Shown: positions 1 to 5,565, numbered from the stretch's first letter. The stretch is 5,571 nt of DNA from an uncultured Oribacterium sp. (GCA_934270345.1 CAKQPT010000064.1:1-5571); one strand, 5' to 3'. The notes: generated by a model not told the origin, from the sequence alone. Translations and numbers: made by a program.

Positions 1-58
1 CCTTTGTGGTATCATTCTTCTGGTAACTAATCTTAAGTTGACCTTGAGTTGACGACAT
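1..58. other. Left-edge sequence, unassigned
   Basis: No gene can be supported here. The minus strand has an open frame from an ATG at 58-56 to the window edge (reading MSSTQGQLKISYQ and on, 19 codons), but no ribosome binding site precedes it, only the palindromic repeat. The plus strand has a frame open from the edge that stops at a TGA at 50-52. Either could be the end of a neighbouring gene or mobile element cut by the window. The stretch is more AT-rich than the coding DNA to its right. Confidence 0.3.
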
Positions 59-84
59 TGGGGTCTGACCCCATTAAATTCCGG
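59..84. repeat. Palindromic repeat copy 1 (GGGGTCTGACCCC core)
   Basis: The core GGGGTC-T-GACCCC at 60-72 is followed by ATTAAATTCCGG. Positions 59-84 match 1954-1979 over 26 bases with one difference, the central base (T66 against A1961), in the same orientation. On the left side the match stops at 59, so this copy has lost the AT-rich left arm that makes the 1947-1975 copy a long palindrome. It therefore looks like a half copy or an element boundary. No T-run follows on the minus strand, so it is not a good terminator for trmL. Seen directly; the mobile origin is inferred. Confidence 0.85.
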
Positions 85-132
85 GCATCACGGGGTCCCC
101 ACTCCTGTCGACGCACCTCATGATTACAAGGA

Positions 133-171
133 GACAATGCCATTAGATGCGCCTACGGCGCGGGCATTGTC
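133..171 (-). other. Stem-loop 3 downstream of trmL; possible weak terminator
   Basis: Perfect 9-bp arms GACAATGCC (133-141) and GGCATTGTC (163-171) enclose a second helix, GCGCC (149-153) with GGCGC (157-161), around a three-base loop. On the minus strand the structure is followed by TCCTTGT, a poor T-tract, so a role as terminator for the nth-trmL unit is possible but weak. It is the last of three consecutive stem-loops after trmL. The pairing is read directly from the sequence; function is unknown. Confidence 0.5.
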
Positions 172-177
172 GTTTGA

Positions 178-199
178 TTTTGCCGACTTCGTGGCAAAA
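178..199 (-). other. Stem-loop 2 downstream of trmL
   Basis: Arms TTTTGCC (178-184) and GGCAAAA (193-199) pair perfectly over 7 bp. On the minus strand the interior ACGAAGTC can add two more pairs, leaving a GAA loop and one bulged C. There is no T-run after the hairpin on either strand beyond the arm itself, so it is not a convincing terminator. It lies between two other stem-loops and belongs to the same structured stretch. Confidence 0.45.
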
Positions 200-219
200 C
201 GGCCTCGCCGCCCGGGGGC

Positions 220-261
220 ATCCATGCGCCTCTCCGCGCTTCGCGCGGCCCTCTCATGGAT
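220..261 (-). other. Stem-loop 1, two bases after the trmL stop
   Basis: Outer arms ATCCATG and CATGGAT (220-226 with 255-261, 7 bp) enclose inner arms CCGCGC and GCGCGG (234-239 with 243-248, 6 bp) with a GAA loop on the minus strand. Between the two helices is a purine-rich internal loop reading AGAGGG on one side and AGAGGCG on the other in the minus-strand RNA. The hairpin begins two bases beyond the trmL stop codon. No T-run follows, so it is not a standard terminator. It could protect the 3' end, or be part of a repeat or structured RNA. Confidence 0.5.
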
Positions 262-263
262 AT

Positions 264-809
264 TCACCAATGAAGTCGGTGAAGCTCCCCGCGTTTTTCC
301 AGGTTCTCGAAGTCGTTCTGGCGGTAGGCTTCGTAGAGGAGGATCGCGGCGGAGTTGCTGAGGTTCAGGGAGCGCATGTCGCCCCACATCGGGATGCGGA
401 TGCAGGATTTCGGGTGCTGAACGAGGATTTCCTCCGGGATGCCGGCGGATTCCTTGCCAAACATGATGTAGTCATTCGGGCCGAAGTGGACGTCGCTGTA
501 AACCTGGCGGCCCTTCGTGGTCGCAAACCAGAGCTTCGGGGTCTCGATGATCTCCTGAGACCAGGCCGGCTCGAACTCGTCGGCGAAATGGAGCTCCGGG
601 TGCTGCGCGAGGAAATCCTCGTAGTCGAGGTACTCGTGGAGATCGAGCTTCGCCCAGTAGTCCATGCCCGCACGCTTGATATAGCGGTCATCGAGGGTGA
701 AGCCGTACGGCCGGATCATATGAAGCGACGTGTGGGTCGCCACGCAGGTGCGGCCGATCGCACCGGTGTTAAACGGAATTTCCGGTTCATGAAGCACAAC
801 ATGTAGCAT
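264..809 (-). CDS. trmL: tRNA (cytidine/uridine-34-2'-O)-methyltransferase TrmL
   Basis: A 181-residue SPOUT-class methyltransferase. The family transfers a methyl group from S-adenosylmethionine to the ribose 2'-OH of the wobble nucleotide 34 of certain tRNA-Leu species and acts as a knotted dimer in the cytoplasm. Visible family motifs are the N-terminal EPEIPFNTGAIGRTC (residues 9-22, with the conserved Asn14), FGKESAGIP (117-125), and the C-terminal knot segment IRIPM...RSLNLSNSAAILLYEAYR (137-163). Length is normal for the family and the end is intact. The frame stays open 15 codons further upstream, to an ATG at 854, but MLHVVLHEPEIPFN is the usual family N-terminus and AAAGGTG stands four bases before the ATG at 809, so I chose 809. 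It follows the small Cys protein by 60 nt and is probably the last gene of the nth unit. Three stem-loops begin two bases after its stop. Assignment to TrmL rather than another SPOUT family rests on these motifs and the short length. Confidence 0.93.
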   Translation of the reverse strand: MLHVVLHEPEIPFNTGAIGRTCVATHTSLHMIRPYGFTLDDRYIKRAGMDYWAKLDLHEYLDYEDFLAQHPELHFADEFEPAWSQEIIETPKLWFATTKGRQVYSDVHFGPNDYIMFGKESAGIPEEILVQHPKSCIRIPMWGDMRSLNLSNSAAILLYEAYRQNDFENLEKRGELHRLHW

Positions 810-869
810 AAAACACCTTTCCCGGCATGCCGTCAAAGCCACAGGCACGCGCATATACTCTGCAGAGGC

Positions 870-1121
870 TTACGCCTCCCCATCCGACAGTTCTTCCTTC
901 TGATCATCCACGAAATATCCGGTATCGCCGTAGCCCGGCAGATGGCCGATCGACTGGTGCTTGACCGTCCGGTACTCGTCGTTCGAGCGCCAGTACGGGC
1001 AATGCCGGCGGCGTCCGCCCCACATGTGGGCCATGTCGTCCTCATCGATGTCGGCCTCGCAGACATACTCCTCATCGTCGTCATCGTAGACGTAGTTTAA
1101 ACACATTTCACATTCTGACAT
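870..1121 (-). CDS. Small acidic four-cysteine protein, DUF6472-like
   Basis: An 83-residue protein without a known function. It has a CxxC pair (Cys4, Cys7), then Cys21 and Cys41, which together could hold a metal such as zinc; this is inference. A run of Asp and Glu (residues 13-18) and further acids at 24-29 make it strongly acidic, and the last 15 residues are acidic again. The segment CPYWRSNDEYRTVKHQ (41-56) resembles the CPY...DEY..V..Q signature of a small Lachnospiraceae family that I recall as DUF6472; this is from memory and unverified. There is no signal peptide or membrane segment, so it is probably cytoplasmic. The start at 1121 has AAGGA at 1133-1129 with a 7-nt spacer, and this site overlaps the stop codon of endonuclease III, so the two genes are likely translationally coupled. 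The family length is short, so the gene appears complete. Confidence 0.82.
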   Translation of the reverse strand: MSECEMCLNYVYDDDDEEYVCEADIDEDDMAHMWGGRRRHCPYWRSNDEYRTVKHQSIGHLPGYGDTGYFVDDQKEELSDGEA

Positions 1122-1132
1122 AGTTTTTTCCT

Positions 1133-1849
1133 TTATTTCTTCTTCCGGCTCTTCCCGCTCGTCACGCCGGCGCGGGTCGCCTCGAGCAGCTCCGTGTTAT
1201 CGCAGCTCGGGCAGAGGTCCCGGAGGAAGCATGCCCCACAGTCCGGGCGCGCGGACATACAGTAGCTCCGGCCCAGCGAGATGATGTGCGTGTTCCAGCG
1301 GATCCAGAACTCCTCCGGCACCGTCTCCATGAGCTGAAATTCGGTGCGCGTCGGGTCGCTCGACGCCGCGAGGCCGAGGCGGTTCGAGATGCGCTTCACA
1401 TGTGTATCCACGACGAGCGCCGGCTTGTGGTAAATATGGCCGAGAATCAGGTTCCCCGTCTTGCGGCCGACGCCCGGAAGCGAGGTGAGCGCGTCAATGC
1501 TGTCGGGCACGACACCGTCATAGCGCGTGAGGAGATCGGCGGCGCAGGCCTTGATGTTGCGCGCCTTGTTGTGGTAGAAGCCGGTGGAGCGGATATCCTC
1601 CTCCAGCTCCTCGATCGGCACCGCGACGAAGTCCTCAAGACAGGTATACTTCTTAAACAGCTTCTCCGTCACCATATTGACGCGCGCATCGGTGCACTGC
1701 GCGCTCAGGATCGTCGCGAAGAGCAGCTGCCACGCATTTTCACTTTTCAAAAAAATCGGCGGCTCGGCACCGTAATGCTCATCGAGCCGCTTCATGATCT
1801 CCCGAACGCGCTTCTCCCGCGCCTCCGGGCGCTCTCCCTTTACAAACAT
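1133..1849 (-). CDS. nth: Endonuclease III (DNA glycosylase / AP lyase)
   Basis: A 238-residue base-excision repair enzyme that removes oxidised pyrimidines from DNA and cleaves the abasic strand by beta-elimination. Key features are visible: SAQCTD near residues 49-54, the helix-hairpin-helix LPGVGRKTGN (124-133) with the catalytic Lys130, the catalytic Asp148 in VVDTHVKRISNRLG, and the [4Fe-4S] cluster motif C-x6-C-x2-C-x5-C at Cys197, 204, 207 and 213. After the cluster there is a tail of about 25 residues ending in the basic GKSRKKK, longer than in short homologues. The frame also contains ATGs at 1885 and 1882, but these have no ribosome binding site and would add non-family residues. 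The ATG at 1849 has AGAGGA four bases upstream and gives a normal N-terminus, so I chose it. It is the first gene of the second unit, with the repeat element directly upstream, and its stop is 11 nt from the next start. Confidence 0.96.
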   Translation of the reverse strand: MFVKGERPEAREKRVREIMKRLDEHYGAEPPIFLKSENAWQLLFATILSAQCTDARVNMVTEKLFKKYTCLEDFVAVPIEELEEDIRSTGFYHNKARNIKACAADLLTRYDGVVPDSIDALTSLPGVGRKTGNLILGHIYHKPALVVDTHVKRISNRLGLAASSDPTRTEFQLMETVPEEFWIRWNTHIISLGRSYCMSARPDCGACFLRDLCPSCDNTELLEATRAGVTSGKSRKKK

Positions 1850-1853
1850 CTCG

Positions 1854-1859
1854 TCCTCT
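1854..1859 (-). promoter_or_regulatory. Ribosome binding site deciding the nth start
   Basis: The minus strand reads GGAAAGAGGACGAG just before the ATG at 1849, with AGAGGA four bases away. The upstream in-frame ATGs at 1885 and 1882 have no such site. This sets the nth start at 1849. Confidence 0.6.
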
Positions 1860-1902
1860 TTCCAATCACACCGCCATGGCATCATCTTAAGAATTTCGTA
1901 AG

Positions 1903-1979
1903 GGGGTCTGACCCCATAAACTTCAACTTTAGATTTTCTTTAGAAAAATTTAATGGGGTCAGACCCCATTAAATTCCGG
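1903..1979. repeat. Miniature palindromic element between dCMP deaminase and nth
   Basis: Two copies of the GGGGTC(T/A)GACCCC palindrome, at 1903-1915 and 1955-1967, lie 39 bp apart. Together with their inner AT they form 15-bp perfect inverted ends (1903-1917 with 1953-1967) around a very AT-rich centre, which carries a short direct repeat CTTTAGA (1927-1933 and 1938-1944). The right copy extends to a 29-base palindrome with 14-bp arms (1947-1960 and 1962-1975) and then shares CCGG with the copy at 59-84. The base composition differs sharply from the surrounding genes. Such short, ORF-less inverted-repeat units resemble MITE or REP-type elements. From memory, GGGGTCAG-type motifs occur near IS200-like (Y1/RAYT) transposase genes in various bacteria, but no transposase is in the window. 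Confidence 0.8.
1944..1975 (-). terminator. Probable intrinsic terminator after dCMP deaminase
   Basis: On the minus strand, seven bases after the dCMP deaminase TAA, AATTTAATGGGG pairs with CCCCATTAAATT around the loop TCTGA (12 bp; the arms can be drawn as 14 bp around a single base). The 3' arm continues into TTTTT (1948-1944, two of these within the stem). This is the shape of a Rho-independent terminator for the GH18-tsaC-deaminase unit. In the plus direction no T-run follows, so it is likely one-way. It is built from the repeat element itself. Confidence 0.6.
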
Positions 1980-1981
1980 CG

Positions 1982-2482
1982 TTACAGCGCCAGGGTCACG
2001 GTGCGGCCGGTCGGCTGGTACTGGTAGTAGCGGACGCCGGCGGCATCGAGCATGCGCTTGCTGGCGCGGGTCGACGGGGTATCGCCATACTTGTCGGAGT
2101 AGTAGATCAGGGTCCGGATGCCGGCCTGGATCAGTGCCTTCGCACACTCATTGCACGGGAAGAGCGTGACGTAGAGCTTGCAGCCCTCGAGGGAGCCGCC
2201 GCGGTAGTTGAGGATCGCGTTCAGCTCCGCATGCGTCGAGTAGAAGTACTTCGCGTTAAACGGGTCGTCCTCCGCGTGAATCTTCGTCCACGGGAAAGCA
2301 TCGTCGGAGCAGCCCTGCGGGAAGCCGTTGTAGCCCATCGAGAGAATCTTGTTCTCCGGGCTCACGATGCAGGCGCCGACCTGGGTGCTCGGGTCCTTCG
2401 AGCGACGCGCCGACATCTCGGCGACACCCATGAAGTACTCATCCCAGGTGATATAGTCTCGTCTCTTTCCACTCTCTTCCAT
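1982..2482 (-). CDS. comEB: dCMP deaminase (ComEB-type cytidine/deoxycytidylate deaminase)
   Basis: A 166-residue zinc deaminase that converts dCMP to dUMP and ammonia, supplying substrate for thymidylate synthase; cytoplasmic. The catalytic motifs are intact: HAELNAIL with zinc ligand His84 and proton donor Glu86, and PCNECAK with zinc ligands Cys110 and Cys113. The segments DPSTQVGACIVSPENKILSMG (30-50) and YNGFPQGCSDD (51-61) are characteristic of dCMP deaminases rather than of cytidine or tRNA adenosine deaminases. Length is normal. The start has AAGGAG at 2494-2489 with a 6-nt spacer; this overlaps the last base of the tsaC stop, so the pair is tightly coupled. A tsaC-comEB neighbourhood is familiar from Firmicutes. 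Its stop lies two bases from the repeat element, which seems to provide the terminator. The symbol is by family analogy; a role in competence is not implied. Confidence 0.94.
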   Translation of the reverse strand: MEESGKRRDYITWDEYFMGVAEMSARRSKDPSTQVGACIVSPENKILSMGYNGFPQGCSDDAFPWTKIHAEDDPFNAKYFYSTHAELNAILNYRGGSLEGCKLYVTLFPCNECAKALIQAGIRTLIYYSDKYGDTPSTRASKRMLDAAGVRYYQYQPTGRTVTLAL

Positions 2483-2488
2483 CTCATT

Positions 2489-2494
2489 CTCCTT
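2489..2494 (-). promoter_or_regulatory. Ribosome binding site overlapping the tsaC stop
   Basis: AAGGAG on the minus strand begins with the last A of the tsaC TAA and is six bases from the deaminase ATG. The same arrangement (TAA running into AAGGA) occurs between nth and the small Cys protein at 1133-1129, suggesting translational coupling at both junctions. Confidence 0.6.
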
Positions 2495-3669
2495 TATTTA
2501 TCCGCGTGCGGCTGCAGGCCGGCGAGCGGGGAAATGCCGTTCCGGAACACATCCGTCGGCTGATCATCCGCGCAGACCTCGAGCATCCCGGCGGACTTCC
2601 GCATGCGGTTCATGAGCGCAAAGCCCACGCCGCGGTCACTGTAGCTCTCCGCGTAGATCCGCTCCGTGCCGTCCTCGTCGAACTCGCGCAGCACACGGAA
2701 CAGCTCATGCGTCATCGACAGCGGGTCGCTTCGGCGGCCGATCACCTTGATGTCCGCACGGCGGTCGCCCGCACTGTGGTAGCGCGCCCGGGTCTCCTCG
2801 CAGCAGATGATCCCGACCCGAAGGCCGGCGGCTTCGTCCGCATCCACGAGTCGGTCAATGCAGGCGGCCACCATCTGATCGGCTTCCGCGCGTTCTTCCT
2901 CGGAGAGCGCATAGTCCCGCTCCTTCGACAGCCGGGTCGTCACAAGCGCCATGCGCGCGTTCGGCGCATAATGCCGGTACTTCATGCCTGGTGCCTTCGG
3001 GTGTACGCCCTCCTTCACGCCGCCGGCGATGATGGCCGGATCGATCCGGACCTCCGTGCCGAGCGTCTCGGACAGCTCCTCCACGGTGATTGCACCCGGC
3101 CGAAGCAGGGTCGGTACCTCACCGGTGAGGTCAATGATGGTGGACTCAACGCCGATGCCCACCGGGCCGTCATCGAGGATCATCTCGATCTTGCCCTGAA
3201 GATCATGGTACACATGCGCCGCTTCCGTCGGACTCGGCTTACCCGAGGTGTTTGCGCTCGGTCCGGCGATCGGCACGCCGGCCGCCTTGATAAACGCGAG
3301 GGTCACGCGGTTCTCCGGGCAGCGGATCGCGACGGTCTCGAGACCGCCCGTCGTTTCATATGGCACGATCGTCGCCTTCGGCATCACGATCGTGAGCGGC
3401 CCCGGCCAGAACGCCTCCATCAGCTTCCGCGCACTCTCCGGAAATTCCGAAACGAGCGGCGGGACCTCGTCGATGCAGGAGACATGCACGATCAGCGGAT
3501 TATCCGACGGCCGTCCCTTCGCTGCATATATCTTCCGGCTCGCCTCCGGATCCAGTGCATTGCCTCCGAGACCATAGACCGTCTCGGTCGGGAATGCCAC
3601 GAGGCCACCCCGGCGGATGATCTCCGCCGCCTGCTGCACGCCCTCCATACCTTTCACGATTGTTTCCAT
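2494..3669 (-). CDS. tsaC: Threonylcarbamoyl-AMP synthase, Sua5/YwlC type
   Basis: A 391-residue cytoplasmic enzyme that makes L-threonylcarbamoyl-adenylate from threonine, bicarbonate and ATP, the first step of t6A synthesis at position 37 of ANN-decoding tRNAs; the product is used by the TsaD-TsaB-TsaE machinery. The YrdC domain covers about residues 8-205, with FPTETVYGLG (26-35), the nucleotide-binding KGRPSDNPL (51-59), the SAN motif in GPSANTSGKPSPTEA (136-150), GVESTIIDLTG (173-183) and LLRPGAIT (188-195). The linker HPKAPGMKYRHYAPNARM (223-240) and a following alpha/beta domain (about 240-360) make it a long Sua5 form rather than the short TsaC. A tail of about 28 residues follows. 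The start has AAGGA at 3681-3677 with a 7-nt spacer. It precedes the dCMP deaminase by 11 nt and follows the GH18 gene by 117 nt. Confidence 0.96.
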   Translation of the reverse strand: METIVKGMEGVQQAAEIIRRGGLVAFPTETVYGLGGNALDPEASRKIYAAKGRPSDNPLIVHVSCIDEVPPLVSEFPESARKLMEAFWPGPLTIVMPKATIVPYETTGGLETVAIRCPENRVTLAFIKAAGVPIAGPSANTSGKPSPTEAAHVYHDLQGKIEMILDDGPVGIGVESTIIDLTGEVPTLLRPGAITVEELSETLGTEVRIDPAIIAGGVKEGVHPKAPGMKYRHYAPNARMALVTTRLSKERDYALSEEERAEADQMVAACIDRLVDADEAAGLRVGIICCEETRARYHSAGDRRADIKVIGRRSDPLSMTHELFRVLREFDEDGTERIYAESYSDRGVGFALMNRMRKSAGMLEVCADDQPTDVFRNGISPLAGLQPHADK

Positions 3670-3786
3670 CTTGATTTCCTTCTATCTTTCAACGTCAGCG
3701 CCGAAGCGCATCCGCATCTGTATTCTCTGTACCGGCACCACGCTTCAGGCGCAGTGCGCACGCTCCCGCTGCCAACATCCCTCGGC
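3670..3786 (-). other. GH18-tsaC intergenic region, no promoter or terminator recognised
   Basis: These 117 bases contain no supported gene. A short hairpin with four-base GCGC arms and a TTCG loop on the minus strand (3698-3709) is present, but it is too short and has no T-run, so it is not called a terminator. No convincing -35/-10 pair was seen. Transcription may therefore run on from the GH18 gene into tsaC, or an unrecognised promoter may lie here. Confidence 0.35.
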
Positions 3787-5559
3787 TCAGTTCTGTGCCG
3801 CGCTGTCTGCATTGAGATTCAGTATACTCCAGAAGCTCTGCGGCTCCTGTCCGAGCTTCCAGCCCGCGACGCCCGCGCAGCCGGCTTCCTTCACGGCGTC
3901 GACCTTCCGCTGCATGGACTGATCGTCCTCCATCCAGACCTTCTTGATCTCCGTGCCGTCGGTGATCTCGCCGTAATTCTGGCCGAGGTCCTCCTGCCAC
4001 TCAAGCTGCACGCCCTTCTGCGCCACCCAGTTCAATGCGGTCTGCACGCTGAGTGCCTCGGAGCGGGTCTTGCCATCCGCACCGGTGATCCACACGCGCG
4101 TATAGAACGGGAGGGCAATGATGACGCGATCACTGTCCATGGCGCTGCCGGCTTCGCTGATGCCACGCTTTACGTAATCGATCGAAGCCACCGAGCCTTC
4201 CTCGCTGCCGGCATAGTGCTCGTCGTAACACATGATGACGACGTAGTCGATGCACTCGCCGAGCTCCTCGATGTCGTAATGTGCGTTGTAATTATATGGT
4301 ACATAGCAGTCCGCGGACAGCACGAGTCCCGCCTCACGGCAGGCGACGCCAAGCTCCCGCATGAACTGAATATACGCGCGTCCGAGGCCGGTCGGGATCA
4401 GCTCGAAGTCAATGTTGAGACCATCGATGCCACCCGCGACGGCGGTGGACACGAGGGAAGCGACGAGCTGCTCACGAAGCTCCGTGTTCTCGAGGAAGAC
4501 CGACTCGTCGATGTTTCCGGCGTCGAAGTTATTGACCACGGCCCAGACCTGGTAGCCGGCTGCATGCGCCGCCTGCACATAGTCCGCACTCCAGTAGGAG
4601 GTGAAGGTCCCCTGGTCGGAATTCAGGATGAACCAGGTCGGGGCGATGACGTTCATCGTGCTGCCCGCCTGCGCCGTCGCACTCGCGAAGCTCGCATTGG
4701 CCGCCTGCGAGGTCACCTGATGGAAGCCCATCACGACCTTCTGATCGAGGAGTTTATGTGTATAGTCCGGCGCCGTGTAGGTGCTCTCCGGGGTCACGGA
4801 ACGCTCGTCGGAGAGACGCTTGTTCCGGAGCCAGCCGATATAGCCGTCTTCGGTTTCAACCCGTGACCAGTTCTCCATCGCCTCGAGGACCTTGACATTG
4901 GCCCCCTGCTCAAGCGTCGTCAGCACCGGCGATTTCACGCCACCGAGGAGACGGACCGCCTCCTTCTTCTGAACGGTCGCCTCGGTATATGGCGAGAAGT
5001 CGTCGAAGATGAAGATGCGCTTCTGCTCTGCGCTCACATAGCTCGTGAAGCGGATGTTTGTGTGCTCCGCGACGAGCTTCACGTTCAGATACAGATTTTC
5101 CGTGCCGTTTCCGAGCTTCAGGAACGGGGTCGAGCCGTCGCTCAGGGTGTCGCCGATTCCGTACTTCAGGGTCTCGGTCGGCATCGTATAGAGGACCTCC
5201 GCCACATCCGAGGCCCAGAAGAAGCGGCGGTTCAGCGTCGACATCACCCACTCATACGGGAGGAAGACGCCGCCGTTCACACACTTCGCCAGCACGAGCT
5301 TTCCGTTCTCGTCCGCCTGCTGCTCCTCATCGAGGTAGATCGTCACCTCGTCGCCGCTGACGCCGAAGTAGTCCGCTGGGTCGGCGAGTTCCTTCGTCGG
5401 CGCGTATTTTTTCTCATAGACGTATCCACCGGCGGCACCGGCGAACACGAGGAGCATGAGAAGTCCGATGATCACCGGCATAAAGCGCTTTCCACCGCCC
5501 GGCTGCTGCCGGCGACGGGAGCGCTGATGCGGATCCACAGATATTCTTTCCCTGGCCAC
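3787..5559 (-). CDS. Membrane-anchored SH3/GH18 glycoside hydrolase
   Basis: A 590-residue envelope protein. An Arg-rich N-terminus (residues 1-25) precedes one hydrophobic segment (about 27-48) without an obvious signal peptidase site, so the protein is probably tethered with its body outside the cell. Residues 60-190 form a region resembling copper-amine-oxidase-N-like wall modules. Residues about 193-250 look like a bacterial SH3 domain (VQKKEAVRLLGG...WSRVETEDGYIGWL). The GH18 domain runs from about 272 to 582, with the catalytic motif IDGLNIDFE (378-386), predicted acid/base Glu386 and assisting Asp384, and the MCYDEHY segment (443-449) typical of the YaaH/SleL-like branch. That branch acts on peptidoglycan or related beta-1,4-GlcNAc polymers; the substrate here is inferred, and chitin cannot be excluded. 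The start is GTG at 5559, with AAGGAG at 5571-5566 and a 6-nt spacer. It is the first gene seen; tsaC follows after 117 nt. Confidence 0.92.
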   Translation of the reverse strand: MARERISVDPHQRSRRRQQPGGGKRFMPVIIGLLMLLVFAGAAGGYVYEKKYAPTKELADPADYFGVSGDEVTIYLDEEQQADENGKLVLAKCVNGGVFLPYEWVMSTLNRRFFWASDVAEVLYTMPTETLKYGIGDTLSDGSTPFLKLGNGTENLYLNVKLVAEHTNIRFTSYVSAEQKRIFIFDDFSPYTEATVQKKEAVRLLGGVKSPVLTTLEQGANVKVLEAMENWSRVETEDGYIGWLRNKRLSDERSVTPESTYTAPDYTHKLLDQKVVMGFHQVTSQAANASFASATAQAGSTMNVIAPTWFILNSDQGTFTSYWSADYVQAAHAAGYQVWAVVNNFDAGNIDESVFLENTELREQLVASLVSTAVAGGIDGLNIDFELIPTGLGRAYIQFMRELGVACREAGLVLSADCYVPYNYNAHYDIEELGECIDYVVIMCYDEHYAGSEEGSVASIDYVKRGISEAGSAMDSDRVIIALPFYTRVWITGADGKTRSEALSVQTALNWVAQKGVQLEWQEDLGQNYGEITDGTEIKKVWMEDDQSMQRKVDAVKEAGCAGVAGWKLGQEPQSFWSILNLNADSAAQN

Positions 5560-5565
5560 TTTTTT

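Noticed and set aside
124..387. Minus-strand open frame overlapping the trmL end, and the plus-strand frame at 137-361
   Set aside because: Both are Arg/Ala-rich frames over a hairpin-rich stretch and the trmL 3' end, without a ribosome binding site or recognisable family.
147..806. Plus-strand open frame of 219 codons opposite trmL
   Set aside because: It mirrors trmL, shows no domain, and trmL has intact motifs and a ribosome binding site.
810..854. Longer N-terminus of TrmL from the ATG at 854
   Set aside because: The family begins at or near MLHVVLHEPEIP; AAAGGTG precedes that ATG, and no clear site precedes the one at 854.
864..879. Small hairpin at the stop of the four-Cys gene (GAGGC-GTAA-GCCTC on the minus strand)
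   Set aside because: Only five to six pairs and no T-run, so not a terminator; it may be chance.
1850..1885. Longer N-terminus of endonuclease III from the ATG at 1885
   Set aside because: No ribosome binding site is present upstream of 1885, and the extra 12 residues do not look like the family; AGAGGA before 1849 is better.
1885..1926. Possible nth promoter (TTGAAG near 1926 and TAAGAT near 1885 on the minus strand)
   Set aside because: The two boxes are not at proper spacing to each other, and each lacks a good partner at 17 nt. Too weak to annotate, although a promoter for nth probably lies in or near this element.
1903..1979. CRISPR-like reading of the repeated GGGGTC palindromes
   Set aside because: Only two cores with one AT-rich spacer, each core self-palindromic and no cas genes; this fits a mobile or terminator repeat instead.
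2506..4866. Very long plus-strand open frame (786 codons) across tsaC and the GH18 gene
   Set aside because: It lies antisense to two genes with clear family motifs, its translation is rich in Arg, His and Leu without a recognisable domain, and it crosses the intergenic gap. It is a by-product of GC-rich codon usage.
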